Positions 51,793 to 61,921 are shown, numbered from the stretch's first letter. The stretch is DNA of 64,000 nt from Planctomycetia bacterium (GCA_030539295.1 JAUNSJ010000007.1:1-64000); one strand, 5' to 3'. Notes: generated by a model from the letters alone, not told the origin. Numbers and translations: made by a program.

Positions 51793-53940
51793 TCACTCCG
51801 CCAGATTACGCAGCTTTTGCTGACGCTCCTTGCGAAGGGTTTCGCTCAATCCGTGCAATTCTTCCCGCAGAGACTGGAAGTCGTTAAGAAGACCTTGATA
51901 GGTATTGACCTGATTCATGGCCGTGGCAACCTGCTCCAGGGTCATGATAATCTCGTTAAAAAGCGCTGGTGCCCTCCCACGGACGTCGCTATCTGTCTCA
52001 GCCGCACCGGCTGTATCAAGCGACGCAAGGAGCAGGGGAAACTGCCCAGTCACAAGCGACTCTAGCGGCGTTAAAACGTTATCCGTCAAGCGCGACTTAT
52101 ACTCACCCGACAGGAACCAATCGTCCGCCAGACCAGACTCCTTCGACATAAGTGCTTCAAGAGAAACAGATTCCGGTACAAACAGCAGATTATTTTCCGC
52201 TTCCAGAAGAATCTGACGCACAGAATCGGCAATGTGTTTGATTTCAAAGGCTTCTTTTTCCACCTGACGCAACGCCGACGAACGTTGCTCACCAGTGAAA
52301 TTCCGGGACGAAAGACGTACTTCCGAGGTCTGTGCGAGAAGTCGCTCACGTAGCGCGCTCTCACGCTGCGCCAGAATTTTCGCCAACTCCACCGGCGTCA
52401 CCACCTCATAAATTCCCACCGTCCGTCGCGACTGGGGCTGCTCGTCATAGGGCACTCCGGTCGGCATAGCCGCCAGGTCACGCTCCTGACGCAAGTCACT
52501 TGCATCAAGAATCAACTCAATGCGGTCTCCATTTTCCAACGGCACAGACGAGAAGTCGAACTCCGACTTGAACTCATATTCCGTAATCTGACCCTTGCCC
52601 CGGGTGAGCGTGAAACTCTCCGGAAGGACATCTTCCTTGACCCGAACGCGGAACGCAACAGGCCCCAAGCCAAAATCGTCCGTGACACGCCCGCGGCATA
52701 ACCCCTTTGCCCGCCTCGTTATAAAAGAGCCAAGCCCCAATATTTCCGCCGTAATTTCCGGCTCTTTGTCCGCTAACTGCTTTATCTTGACATGACGCCG
52801 GTGCGACGTTATGCCATATTCGTCCGCAAGATAAAATTCGACTTCGCCCGGCAGTTGGTCTCCGAAGTCAATAACCGACCCGGTCACACGTCCACTATCC
52901 GCGCACAAGGTCAGCCCCGGCTCACAGCCAATGGTCAGACGCAGAGACGAACCGGCCAAAACCGCCAGTTCCGAGAGAACCGGCTGACTCACCGCCGCTC
53001 GCTTAAGGTACTCCGGCAAGGTGATTTCCGCAGTAACCGGCCCCAACTCCGGACGTTCGCAGCAGAGAACAAGCAGCGATTCAATTCGCGAATCGCTCCC
53101 TTCAACAACCAAGCCAAACGACTCTTGCACATTTTCAAACGTATGACTAAAGACCCGAACGGGAACCGCACACCCTTGGACCGTCTCCAGTCGCGGCTTA
53201 AAGGTCCGAACAACGGCCCGGCGATGTGCGGCTTCCGGCGTCAGAAGAATGCGGTCCGGAACTCGTTTGGCCGTCTGATCCGCCCAAATCGTGACCGTTT
53301 GCGATTCACCTCGGGCAACGCGCAAAATCCCATCCTGATTAAAGTCCGGCGCGTACAGTCGCGATAGTGTCGGAATCGGGGCATTCGCCATGAGAAGACA
53401 GCGAACCGTCCAAAGTCGGGCGACCGGCCCATGACGCACGATCAGGACCCCTGTGAGAAGTGCCGGTACGAGCAGTAATACCAGCCAGCGTCTGAGATAA
53501 AATTTGCGGTCAAGTATCGCGGGCGGTAACGGCGCAAGTTTCTTTAGAGCCTCCTCTTGCGTCACGTGCAAAAGAGACTGGGCAACCGGCGTTTCGACAT
53601 CGGCATCCCTAACCGTAACCGCGGTCAGGAGCAGATCCTGGAGTTCCGGACACTGCTTTTCGTACTCTCGGGCAGCCGCGACAGGATTCGGGCGACGCAG
53701 AACCCGACGCAATTGCCGCACTACAATCTGCAGCGCCACTCCCGCCACGGCCAAGAGTAAGAGAAATCGAACCGTTATTCCCGGCCGAAAGATACGGTCA
53801 AAAACGAACCACAGCCAGCAGACGACGAGCATCAGGAGCAGACCGCGCAGCATCCCCGCCAGCGCCCTTCGCCGGTTATGCCGTCGGGCAGCCCGCGTCA
53901 GTCGCCACATCAATTGCTCGTTGTCTTTACTTGTACTCAT
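51793..53940 (-). CDS. large membrane protein of the MoxR/VWA operon (DUF4175-like layout)
   Basis: The 715-residue product has two N-terminal helices (AGMLRGLLLMLVVCWLWFVF and VRFLLLLAVAGVALQIVV), then a third helix near 155-170 (WLVLLLVPALLTGVLIV). Beta-sandwich domains and a C-terminal coiled coil (RNFTGEQRSSALRQVEKEAF, LREELHGLSETLRKERQQK) follow. This layout resembles DUF4175-type proteins but I cannot confirm the family. It is the last gene of the minus-strand operon that begins at 60308, 53 nt after the VWA gene. The exported sandwich domains suggest a role in surface assembly with the VWA proteins. Confidence 0.65.
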   Translation of the reverse strand: MSTSKDNEQLMWRLTRAARRHNRRRALAGMLRGLLLMLVVCWLWFVFDRIFRPGITVRFLLLLAVAGVALQIVVRQLRRVLRRPNPVAAAREYEKQCPELQDLLLTAVTVRDADVETPVAQSLLHVTQEEALKKLAPLPPAILDRKFYLRRWLVLLLVPALLTGVLIVRHGPVARLWTVRCLLMANAPIPTLSRLYAPDFNQDGILRVARGESQTVTIWADQTAKRVPDRILLTPEAAHRRAVVRTFKPRLETVQGCAVPVRVFSHTFENVQESFGLVVEGSDSRIESLLVLCCERPELGPVTAEITLPEYLKRAAVSQPVLSELAVLAGSSLRLTIGCEPGLTLCADSGRVTGSVIDFGDQLPGEVEFYLADEYGITSHRRHVKIKQLADKEPEITAEILGLGSFITRRAKGLCRGRVTDDFGLGPVAFRVRVKEDVLPESFTLTRGKGQITEYEFKSEFDFSSVPLENGDRIELILDASDLRQERDLAAMPTGVPYDEQPQSRRTVGIYEVVTPVELAKILAQRESALRERLLAQTSEVRLSSRNFTGEQRSSALRQVEKEAFEIKHIADSVRQILLEAENNLLFVPESVSLEALMSKESGLADDWFLSGEYKSRLTDNVLTPLESLVTGQFPLLLASLDTAGAAETDSDVRGRAPALFNEIIMTLEQVATAMNQVNTYQGLLNDFQSLREELHGLSETLRKERQQKLRNLAE

Positions 53941-53993
53941 CTTTACCCGATTTACTTATTCCATAAAATTCTAGGGGCCACTCATCTTTAATA

Positions 53994-56153
53994 CTACGGT
54001 AGCTGCCAGTAGCGGCGTAAAGTCCACTCGGCCAGCAGAGGAAGAATCATGCCCAGGAGCAGCAGGGTCATAACGCTCCGCTGCCCTCGGCGATCACATT
54101 CCACTTCCTGCGCCAGGACCGTAATCGCGCCCAAGGCCGACGAACGCAACGCTTCCACGTCCTCACGATCATTCAGCTGAAGACACACGCCACCGCTGGC
54201 CTGCGCAACGTGCGTCAGAAAGTCCGTATTCTGTACCAGGTCGTCATACTCGCCTGCCGACAGCCCCGCGTCTCCGGCCCCCTCCGGGTCGATCCGCCCG
54301 GCCATGGCCTGACGAAAAACGTCAAAGTAAAACCGATAGAACGCCTGTTCCTCAACTTCCCGCATGCGCCACAGTTCCGACGTGCCAATATAAAAAACAG
54401 ACCCGCGACCATATCGCTGACGCGCGAACGCCACGGCAAGTCCCGGACCTGCACCCTCCGCCGCCCGACATTGCGCCAAGAGCGTCGCGCCAGGCTTGAC
54501 CTTCTCAACGGCCAGACAGGTATGCACGCCCTTAAACCGTGTCCAGAAAGGAGGTTGCTCTCCACCCTGTCCCTGCTCTTCGTGCGGCGGCAGTTCCTCT
54601 GACCACGCTCCTTCCGCGACAATCGGCATACGCTCCCCCGCCCGTATCAGCCGTCCTTGCGAACTCGTCTGCAACTCGCCAAAGACCACCGGGTACAAAC
54701 GACGCACAAGCTCAAGTCCCGCATCGTCGAGCCAGCCGCCTCGCCCGCCACTGGCGATCGGACCGGTGACCGTAATTAAGCCGCCCCCCTCCTTCGCAAC
54801 CCAGGTCTCCAGAAGGGAAAGCCACGCCTCCGGTACCTGACGCCAGTCCGGGTCAAAAGCGACAACAATATCGGTTTCCGCAAGAGCTGCCGCGTCCGGC
54901 AAAGGAACCCCGCGGACACCTTCGCCCGAACCGTCCGGCTCCTCGCCCAGAAAGACAAACTCCAGATCCAAAACAGGACGATAACGCGACGCCGTCTGCA
55001 AAAACTGAAAATCGCGGCTTCCCCCACTGGAAATCAGCAGGACCTTCTCACGCCGGTCCAGAATATCCAAGGGACTGACCTTCGCGTCTGATACCGTGCC
55101 TGGCGACGTCGCCGCAACGACTAAAAGATAATGACCCGCACGATCACTGGCGATCGGAATCGTGACCCGATATCGACCCGAATCCCCGTCTGAATCCTCG
55201 TCCAGCGCCGTCGCGACCACTTCCGCCAGAGGTGTCTTGCCCTCAACGAGACTCTGCCAGGCGACGTTCCCCTCCTGCCCGACATCCGGAGCGTCAACCA
55301 ACCAGAGTCGCACCGTCGGCGCCTCGTCACCCTCGCGCGTCTCCCCTTCCGCTTCCCGACCCAGACGTCGGACCTCAATCTCTGCCGACAGAGAATCCAA
55401 ACGAGGTACCCAGCGGGGAGCGGTCACCTTATTCACCTCAAGCGACGCCGGCATATCCTCCTTCCGCGGACCACAGGCCAGACATATCACCGGCACCACA
55501 GGCACGCCCTGCGCAGACGGTTCCCTCAATCCGGTCACACGCTCTACGCCATCGGTCACGAGAACAATTCCGGCCAGATTCCGCTCCCGCTTTTGAACCT
55601 CCTGGATCGCGTCACGCAAGCGCGTTTCCTCTCCCTCGGCCCGGCTCTCCTCCAGCAGGGAAAGCACATCCCCCACCGGTTCTCCCGCCGACGACGTACT
55701 ACCCAGACGACGCACGGACCGGTCAAACGTGGCTAACGTTATCTGGTGCTCCTTCGACAGCTCCGCCAGAAGGGGGTCACTCCGCAGAAAATTCTTCGCC
55801 TGTTCCAGTCGCGACGGACCCGCCGGCCCGTCCCCTGGAACGTCCCCCGAAAGCGTCATGCTCCGACTCGTATCAACCAGAACAACCACATGACTCTTGT
55901 TCACCAGGTGCATACGAGCCGGACCCGCGGCCAGCAGGAGCAAGAGGAGCACAACTACCGATCGCAGCGCCAGTAGCGTCGCACGCCTCCCGCCGGAAAG
56001 TTCCCGCGCCAGACCTCGCGACCACCGCGCCAGCAGCAGACACACGACCAGCAGCAAGGCGGCCAGGAACAGTCCCCACGCGTTCGACAGATACAGGAAC
56101 CGCAATCCCTGGTTCACTTCCGCAAAAATAAGAGACGCGTTTAGTCCGGTCAT
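53994..56153 (-). CDS. membrane VWA-domain protein
   Basis: The 719-residue product has helices at about 24-42 (WGLFLAALLLVVCLLLARW) and 62-80. A von Willebrand A domain follows, with the metal-site motif VVVLVDTSRSMTLSG and the later block AGIVLVTDGVERV. A long exported region includes a glutamine amidotransferase-like segment (ETWVAKEGGGLITVTGPIAS) and ends with a C-terminal helix (TLLLLGMILPLLAEWTL). The type occurs in planctomycete BatA-like operons where MoxR remodels VWA proteins. Its start overlaps the upstream BatA-domain gene by four bases (ATGA). Confidence 0.85.
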   Translation of the reverse strand: MTGLNASLIFAEVNQGLRFLYLSNAWGLFLAALLLVVCLLLARWSRGLARELSGGRRATLLALRSVVVLLLLLLAAGPARMHLVNKSHVVVLVDTSRSMTLSGDVPGDGPAGPSRLEQAKNFLRSDPLLAELSKEHQITLATFDRSVRRLGSTSSAGEPVGDVLSLLEESRAEGEETRLRDAIQEVQKRERNLAGIVLVTDGVERVTGLREPSAQGVPVVPVICLACGPRKEDMPASLEVNKVTAPRWVPRLDSLSAEIEVRRLGREAEGETREGDEAPTVRLWLVDAPDVGQEGNVAWQSLVEGKTPLAEVVATALDEDSDGDSGRYRVTIPIASDRAGHYLLVVAATSPGTVSDAKVSPLDILDRREKVLLISSGGSRDFQFLQTASRYRPVLDLEFVFLGEEPDGSGEGVRGVPLPDAAALAETDIVVAFDPDWRQVPEAWLSLLETWVAKEGGGLITVTGPIASGGRGGWLDDAGLELVRRLYPVVFGELQTSSQGRLIRAGERMPIVAEGAWSEELPPHEEQGQGGEQPPFWTRFKGVHTCLAVEKVKPGATLLAQCRAAEGAGPGLAVAFARQRYGRGSVFYIGTSELWRMREVEEQAFYRFYFDVFRQAMAGRIDPEGAGDAGLSAGEYDDLVQNTDFLTHVAQASGGVCLQLNDREDVEALRSSALGAITVLAQEVECDRRGQRSVMTLLLLGMILPLLAEWTLRRYWQLP

Positions 56154-57277
56154 GGCGACTTCCTCCCCGGCAACACCCCGGCCGCAAACGGACGATTGGC
56201 CAAATATGTCTCGCCAAGCATCAAGGCCAGAATCAAGGCAACTCCGGCAAACAGGACGACCGGATTCGGCAAAAACGGAGTGCTCATCTCTTCCTCAAAA
56301 AGCGGAGCAGAATCCGCCTCGCGTTCTGCCTCCTGCACCGCTGCCCGACCAAATCGCGCGACCAGTTCCTGTATCAGAATCGGAAACGCCAGCGTCGAGG
56401 CAAGGTTCGACCAGTTCTCTGACCACGACGTGTGGAACCGTACAACGTGACCCGAACCGGCCGGCCGATAGTCCAAAAACGCTTGACCGCCGGCCAGCGT
56501 TCCCAACGCAGTCCAGCCAGCTTTCTGTTCCCCCGCACCCTCCGGCTCGCCCGCGTTCGCTTCCTCTTCCGATAAATCCACCCATTGGAAAACCGCAATC
56601 TCCGCGCCCAGTTCCGGAATGGTCTGAAAAACAGGAAACGCAAGACCGTCCCCCTCACGACAGGTCTGCACGGGGTCAGCGGTCACAAGGGGTTCGGAAC
56701 AGGCTTCGCCCGGGACCAGACATAGCGTATGCCCCGACGCCAGAAACGCCGCCAGCGGCCCGTCCTCCGGCACACGCAGGGTCGTCGCCACCATAAACGC
56801 CAGATCAACGCCCCCCAGGGATGTCGCGGTCAATTCCGACGCCGATACGGTCCGAATACGCAAGTGCTCTTGAACGTCCGGCGCCAGGGCCGCCTCCAGG
56901 GCAAAGAGCACAAAACGATCGTGCCCGTCGCCCGAACCGTCTCCCACAAGTTCCATTCCCTCTGCTGAAATAAGGGCAATTTCAATCGGACGGTCCGCCG
57001 ACTCCGGGTCCGTGGCTGCCTGTTCAGGAAGTGCCTTCTGGCCAATGAACGTCGGACCGGCCAGCAGGAAAACGACCGCCGTGAGAATCAGACATCGCAA
57101 AATCAAAAGCAACAGGGAATGAAATCGCGTTTTCGTGCGTGTCTTCCGCGCCGCTTGGGCCAGAAAATACCACGCTCCCCACGCGACCGGTCGCCGCCTG
57201 ACCCGTATCAGATGAATCAGGACAACAACGCCGACCAGCGGCAGAAACAGGAGCAGTCCGGTATGAATCAACGTCAT
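56150..57277 (-). CDS. BatA-domain membrane protein
   Basis: The 375-residue product begins with MTLIHTGLLLFLPLVGVVVL and IHLIRVRRRPVAWGAWYFL, the aerotolerance BatA N-terminal double-helix motif, then a third helix (LLLLILRCLILTAVVFLLAG). No complete VWA metal motif is seen in the middle, so this is a degenerate or short BatA-type partner. It ends with a helix (VVLFAGVALILALMLGETYL). It overlaps the DUF58 gene by four bases and the VWA gene by four bases. The protein is predicted to sit in the inner membrane with its central domain outside the cytoplasm. Confidence 0.8.
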   Translation of the reverse strand: MTLIHTGLLLFLPLVGVVVLIHLIRVRRRPVAWGAWYFLAQAARKTRTKTRFHSLLLLILRCLILTAVVFLLAGPTFIGQKALPEQAATDPESADRPIEIALISAEGMELVGDGSGDGHDRFVLFALEAALAPDVQEHLRIRTVSASELTATSLGGVDLAFMVATTLRVPEDGPLAAFLASGHTLCLVPGEACSEPLVTADPVQTCREGDGLAFPVFQTIPELGAEIAVFQWVDLSEEEANAGEPEGAGEQKAGWTALGTLAGGQAFLDYRPAGSGHVVRFHTSWSENWSNLASTLAFPILIQELVARFGRAAVQEAEREADSAPLFEEEMSTPFLPNPVVLFAGVALILALMLGETYLANRPFAAGVLPGRKSP

Positions 57278-58206
57278 GGCAAAGGCGCTCCCTGCACTGG
57301 CATTTCATACAAATACTGGCACAACGGCACATCAACCGGGTCACACGTTCGCACGAGAAAATAATCGATACCGCTCTTGGCGCATGTATGCCGCAAGTCA
57401 GAAAGCGACTCTCGCACGATTCGCTGATACTCCTTGCGAATCAGTCGGGAATTGCAGACCAAAGACGACGACGACTCCAAGTCGCAAAATCGAAACGAAC
57501 CCTGAAACGGCAACTCCAATTCGTCTTTATCCACTATTTGAAACAGCACCACCTGACGACCATGCCCCCGCAACGAACGAAGACTCGACGCCAAAGCCTC
57601 TCGGTCCATAAAGCAATCGGAAAACAGGAGCACCAGTCCTTTACGCGGGAATCGCAAAAGAGCCGTCTCCAGCGCTTCCTCCGGGTTAACCTCCTCATGC
57701 ACACCGTCTGCCGCGTCCGCAAGCGGGGCCTCTCGGTCCAACGCATTGGCCAGGGCCAACGCGTGACCTGTCTGCGATTTCATCGGAACGATTCGCTCCG
57801 CTCGCTTATCGAAAAAAAGACAGCCAGCTGTGTCCTGATGACGAACCGCAAGCCAAGCCAGCGACGCCGCTAACGTCGCCGCACAGTCATATTTCGTCCA
57901 GCCTCCCTGCCCGCCATAGGCCATGCTCCGACTGCGGTCTACCAGCAACAGGCAGTTTACATTCGTCTCCGTATCGTACTGCTTGACGCACAGGCGGTCG
58001 CTGCGTGCCCACACTTTCCAGTCGATATGGCGTGGGTCGTCCCCCGTCGCATATGGACGATGCTCCCGAAAGAGCGCCGCGTGGCCATATCGGTTGCCCG
58101 CGTGACGGCCGGCCCTGAGTCCTTCCACCACCTGACGGGCCCGAAGCTCACATCGGGCAATCTTCCGGAGTGTCTCCGGCTGAAATACGGAATCCAAAGA
58201 CGACAT
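57274..58206 (-). CDS. DUF58 protein (VWA-like)
   Basis: The 310-residue product has the family signature REHRPYATGDDPRHIDWKVW and then LLLVDRSRSMAYGGQGGWTK, a DxSxS metal-site motif in a VWA-like fold, and later LVLLFSDCFMDREALASSLR. DUF58 proteins are regular partners of MoxR AAA ATPases. It is cytoplasmic. It starts 4 nt after the moxR stop and overlaps the BatA-domain gene by four bases, so the proteins are made together. Confidence 0.92.
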   Translation of the reverse strand: MSSLDSVFQPETLRKIARCELRARQVVEGLRAGRHAGNRYGHAALFREHRPYATGDDPRHIDWKVWARSDRLCVKQYDTETNVNCLLLVDRSRSMAYGGQGGWTKYDCAATLAASLAWLAVRHQDTAGCLFFDKRAERIVPMKSQTGHALALANALDREAPLADAADGVHEEVNPEEALETALLRFPRKGLVLLFSDCFMDREALASSLRSLRGHGRQVVLFQIVDKDELELPFQGSFRFCDLESSSSLVCNSRLIRKEYQRIVRESLSDLRHTCAKSGIDYFLVRTCDPVDVPLCQYLYEMPVQGAPLP

Positions 58207-58209
58207 AAT

Positions 58210-59241
58210 TTATTTCCGCGGAGTTTTATGACCAGAATCCGTCGCCTGGGGCGCTACGGTCTGGAGAAGTTTGTCGATAATCCGGTCCGGACTTATATTG
58301 TCACTCTGTGCCAAAAAACTCGGGACCAGACGATGACGCAGAACCGGATGCGCCATGGCCGTAATGTCCGAAGCGTGGACACACGTCTTGCCGGTCAGCA
58401 GGGCATGGGCACGCCCGGCTCGGATAAGACTCTGAACCGCACGCGGACCGGCCCCCCACTGGATCAGTTCGGCCAAGGCGTCCGGACGTTCACTCCCCTC
58501 CCGCGTCGCTCGTACCAGACGCACCGCATAATCAACAATATGGTCGGCACAAGGCACCTGCTCCACAAGTTGCGTCAATTCGATCAGGTCGTCCGCGGTC
58601 AAAATCGACTCGACCCTGTTCAAATCAGGCCGCGACGAACGCTTCGCTATTTCCCGCTCGTCCTCATAGCGGGGATACGGCACAAGAACTTTAAAGAGGA
58701 AACGGTCCTGCTGCGCCTCGGGCAGGGGATAGGTCCCCTCTTGCTCAATCGGATTCTGCGTCGCAAGAACGAAAAAAGGGTCCGGTAACGCGTGACTCAC
58801 GCGGCCTGCCGTCACACTCTGCTCCTGCATCGCTTCCAGCAGTGCCGACTGCGTTCGCGGTGCTGTCCGGTTGATCTCGTCAGCCAGGACAAGATTCGCA
58901 AAGACAGGCCCTTCAAGAAAACGCCACTGGCGATGTCCCGTCTCTCGCGATTCCTCCATAACGTCGATCCCTGTTATGTCCGCCGGCATGAGGTCTGGCG
59001 TGAACTGTATGCGGCGAAAGGAGAGATTCATTGTCCGCGCCAGGGTCGCGACCAGAAGCGTCTTCGCCAGGCCCGGGACGCCTTCCAATAAGACGTGCCC
59101 TCGCGACAATAAGGCGATCAGAAGTAATTCCACCACATCTTCCTGCCCCACGATCACCTTACTGACTTCCCGAACCAGGGACTCCCGTACCGTCGTGACC
59201 TGCTCAATAAGTCTCTTTCCGTCCGTTGCGAACCGCGCCAT
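58210..59241 (-). CDS. MoxR-family AAA+ ATPase
   Basis: ATG 59241 gives 343 residues beginning MARFATDGKRLIEQVTTV; the longer open frame would run into the next gene's coding region and has no merit. Walker A is LEGVPGLAKTLLVATLART (54-61), Walker B NLVLADEINRTAPRTQSALL, and the sensor region FFVLATQNPIEQEGTYPLPE. MoxR ATPases act as chaperones that load cofactors or remodel VWA-domain partners. It is followed directly by DUF58, BatA-domain and VWA genes, the standard order. It is preceded at 23 nt by the prenyltransferase-like gene. Confidence 0.95.
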   Translation of the reverse strand: MARFATDGKRLIEQVTTVRESLVREVSKVIVGQEDVVELLLIALLSRGHVLLEGVPGLAKTLLVATLARTMNLSFRRIQFTPDLMPADITGIDVMEESRETGHRQWRFLEGPVFANLVLADEINRTAPRTQSALLEAMQEQSVTAGRVSHALPDPFFVLATQNPIEQEGTYPLPEAQQDRFLFKVLVPYPRYEDEREIAKRSSRPDLNRVESILTADDLIELTQLVEQVPCADHIVDYAVRLVRATREGSERPDALAELIQWGAGPRAVQSLIRAGRAHALLTGKTCVHASDITAMAHPVLRHRLVPSFLAQSDNISPDRIIDKLLQTVAPQATDSGHKTPRK

Positions 59242-59264
59242 GGCTCTGCTTTCCTCTATACTGG

Positions 59265-60308
59265 TTATCTTTGATAGATCGGTAACGTCGCATTCTCCAA
59301 CTGGAGCATGCTCAAATTCATTGCACTTGTCAGGACCGGCCCCAAATAGCCGTTCGACCAGGAACCGTCCGGCCCAACCTCCGAAATGAGTCGGGCAAAC
59401 AGGCGATTGCGATAATCCTCCCAGACCACGCCCCCCTGACGATAGCGCACCTGGGAATAATAATAATGGGCATAATGCCAGTATCCAACCGTAACTTCCG
59501 TCTCCAGCGAGGACAGTTTCCGGTCGCAATAGCCGAGCAGCTTCTGGGCAAACGGGTCATCGTACCCGCCCGCTTCATAGAGCGAGGCCAAGGCCGCCGC
59601 AGAAATCGGGGCACGGTCACCACCCCCATATATATTATACTGTATGCCCCCGGCGCCCTCGCGTATGGAACAGCGATGGATATACATGACCGCACGATCG
59701 ATAATCGACTTCGGAACCGCAAGCCCCGCGAGCTGGCATCCGCGAAGTCCCTGAACCTGTGTTATCGTCGTCGATCCTTCGTCGAAGTCGCTCCCATCCT
59801 TCGCACTTACATAGCCCCACCCCCCGTATTTCGTCTGCGCGTTGCCCGTAAAGGCCACCGCTCGCTTTAACGCCTCACGAATCGCCCGACGCGTTACTTC
59901 GTCCGACTCCTCGCCGCTCATCTGCGACAAAAACAGCATGGCAAAACCGTGGCCATACGTGTAACGGTCATCCTGCTCCGGCGTTCCGATCAGACCGTTC
60001 GGCCGACTCCGCGACAGTAAGTAGTCCACCGCACCCTGAAGCTCCGAACGATATCGACCCTGATACAACGTTGAACCTTCCGCCGCAATCGCCATACCGG
60101 CCAAGGCGGTCAGCGCGGTCGGATATCCCTCGGAGGTCTCCCAACCTCCATGCGAACCCTGACGACGCACCAGCCAATCCAAACCACGAACCACAACACG
60201 CATACGCTCCGCGTCCCGCCCGCTCTCCACGCCCCAAAGAGTGCTTGGCCACGGCGTCAAACCCAGGAGACTCATCGCTCCGGTCGCTAAAAATGTCCGT
60301 CGTTTCAT
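59265..60308 (-). CDS. prenyltransferase/squalene oxidase-repeat protein with Tat-like signal
   Basis: The 347-residue product starts MKRRTFLATGAMSLLGLTPW, a Tat-type leader (RRTFLAT). The mature part is a chain of alpha/alpha toroid repeats: LDWLVRRQGSHGGWETSEGY, QGAVDYLLSRSRPNGLIGTP, TKYGGWGYVSA, YCDRKLSS, QVRYRQGGVVWEDYRNRLFA. This repeat (QxxxGxW-like) defines the terpene cyclase/prenyltransferase fold. The acidic DXDD catalytic motif of true cyclases is not seen, so it is probably a structural or sugar-binding relative found in planctomycete MoxR operons. It heads the operon and diverges from trkA. Confidence 0.8.
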   Translation of the reverse strand: MKRRTFLATGAMSLLGLTPWPSTLWGVESGRDAERMRVVVRGLDWLVRRQGSHGGWETSEGYPTALTALAGMAIAAEGSTLYQGRYRSELQGAVDYLLSRSRPNGLIGTPEQDDRYTYGHGFAMLFLSQMSGEESDEVTRRAIREALKRAVAFTGNAQTKYGGWGYVSAKDGSDFDEGSTTITQVQGLRGCQLAGLAVPKSIIDRAVMYIHRCSIREGAGGIQYNIYGGGDRAPISAAALASLYEAGGYDDPFAQKLLGYCDRKLSSLETEVTVGYWHYAHYYYSQVRYRQGGVVWEDYRNRLFARLISEVGPDGSWSNGYLGPVLTSAMNLSMLQLENATLPIYQR

Positions 60309-60409
60309 TCGATTATGCGTCTGTCCTGCTCCAGGCTCATGCCTGATCTTGACAAATTATGGTTACATAAACTCTATTGCCGTCTTGATTATTACCCGAT
60401 TACCGTCTC

Positions 60410-60438
60410 TTGACATGCGGGTCCTCTTGCCCTATACT
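60410..60438 (+). promoter_or_regulatory. consensus sigma70 promoter of trkA
   Basis: TTGACA (60410-60415), 17 nt, TATACT (60433-60438). The start point is near 60445, so the leader is about 145 nt before GTG 60590. Confidence 0.85.
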
Positions 60439-60589
60439 AACAGATAGAATTTTGAGGACGTTGGGTACGGCACGCCTTTCTCGCAAAGGTTTTCCTTGCC
60501 CTGCTCTACTCATTATAACTTTAATTGGCCCCTTCGTGAAGGCGCCGTGTCCGGTTTTCGTCAAACTTTATTTGGAATTTGAGACTTTC

Positions 60590-61921
60590 GTGAGAATACT
60601 AATACTCGGAGGGGGTACCGTCGGCTCCAGCGTGGCCAAAGCTCTGTCAGGCGACCACGACGTGACCATTGTCGACATCAATAAAGAATTGACCGACCGA
60701 CTGGATGAGGACATTGACGCCCGAATTCTCTGTGGCAGTGCCTCGCAGTCGAGCGTTCTGTTTCAGGCCGGCGCGACAACAGCGGATATCTGTCTGGCCC
60801 TGACAGGAAACGACGAAGTCAATATAGTCGGGGCCAGTATGGCCCACGCCATGGGCACACGTCGCACCGCCGCACGAATCTATGCCAAAGTCTTTCGCGA
60901 CCTGTCCACCTTCGATTATCAAGACCATTTCGGCATCGATCGCATGCTTAGCATTGAGCATCTGACCGCCATGGAACTTGCGCGACGCATTCGCGAGCCG
61001 GGCGCTATGCTCATTGAGCATTTTGCCTGTGGTGAACTGGAAATGCAGGAAGTCGTTATTACGCGTCCTGGTCCCGCCACAGGCGTGGCGCTTTCCGAAC
61101 TTCATCTCCCCTCTGCCGTTCGCATTGGAACCATCGCTCGCGACGATAAAACCACCATAGCCACGGCCGCCGATAAAATCGAACCCGGCGACCGCATTAC
61201 CATTCTGGGCGACCGAAAAGCCGTGGAAGACGTCAAAAAAACCTTTCAGACCCAATCGAGAATCAAAAGAAACGTCGTTATCGGCGGCGGCGGTGAAATT
61301 GCCCTACATTTAGCGCAAATCCTTATCACACGAAACTATAACGTTCGCATTATTGAAGAAGACCGCGACCGATGTGAGTTCCTGTCTCGCCGGCTGACCG
61401 GTGCCAGCGTCCTCTGCGGCGATGCCAGTGAAAAAAACCTCCTCGCGGAAGAGCACATCGGCGAATCCGATATTTTCGTCGGATGTCTCGGCGACGATGA
61501 GAATAATATTATGGCCTGTGTCGAGGCCGGCGAACTCGGCACGAAAACCCTACTGGCCGTTATATCACGCCCCGACTACGCGGAAATCGTCGGACGATTC
61601 GGGATCTCCGAGGCCGTAAGTCCCCAAGCCCTCTTCTGCCGGCAAGTGGAAGGCCTGCTCCATACCGGACCGGTCCTCTTCCGCAATCCGCACCTCCTGG
61701 CAGGCAATATCGACGTCGTTGAACTCGAAGTTCAAAAAGACGCGGCCATAACCCAAGTGCCACTCAAAGAGGCGAATCTGCCGAAACAGGCCATTCTCGC
61801 CGCCGTTATTCGCGACAATACGATTCTCATTCCCGACGCCGCTTTCGTGGCCCGCGAAGGCGATAACGTCATTGCCCTGGTCAATAACCCCTCGCTCGAC
61901 GAACTGGCCAAACAATTCTAA
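60590..61921 (+). CDS. trkA: Trk potassium uptake regulatory subunit
   Basis: The start is GTG 60590 (VRILILGGGTVGSSVAKAL): this is where the Rossmann fold begins, and the consensus promoter at 60410-60438 lies inside the longer open frame, so a start nearer the promoter is not possible. The product is about 443 residues. Two RCK_N domains are present (first motif at the N-terminus, second VVIGGGGEIALHLAQILI near residue 226), each followed by a C-terminal sub-domain. TrkA binds NAD(H) and gates the TrkH/TrkG channel on the cytoplasmic side. No TrkH gene is in the window. Confidence 0.92.
   Translation: MRILILGGGTVGSSVAKALSGDHDVTIVDINKELTDRLDEDIDARILCGSASQSSVLFQAGATTADICLALTGNDEVNIVGASMAHAMGTRRTAARIYAKVFRDLSTFDYQDHFGIDRMLSIEHLTAMELARRIREPGAMLIEHFACGELEMQEVVITRPGPATGVALSELHLPSAVRIGTIARDDKTTIATAADKIEPGDRITILGDRKAVEDVKKTFQTQSRIKRNVVIGGGGEIALHLAQILITRNYNVRIIEEDRDRCEFLSRRLTGASVLCGDASEKNLLAEEHIGESDIFVGCLGDDENNIMACVEAGELGTKTLLAVISRPDYAEIVGRFGISEAVSPQALFCRQVEGLLHTGPVLFRNPHLLAGNIDVVELEVQKDAAITQVPLKEANLPKQAILAAVIRDNTILIPDAAFVAREGDNVIALVNNPSLDELAKQF

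Noticed and set aside
60410-60589. N-terminal extension of trkA
   Set aside because: The consensus promoter (60410-60438) lies inside it and the Rossmann motif begins at GTG 60590.
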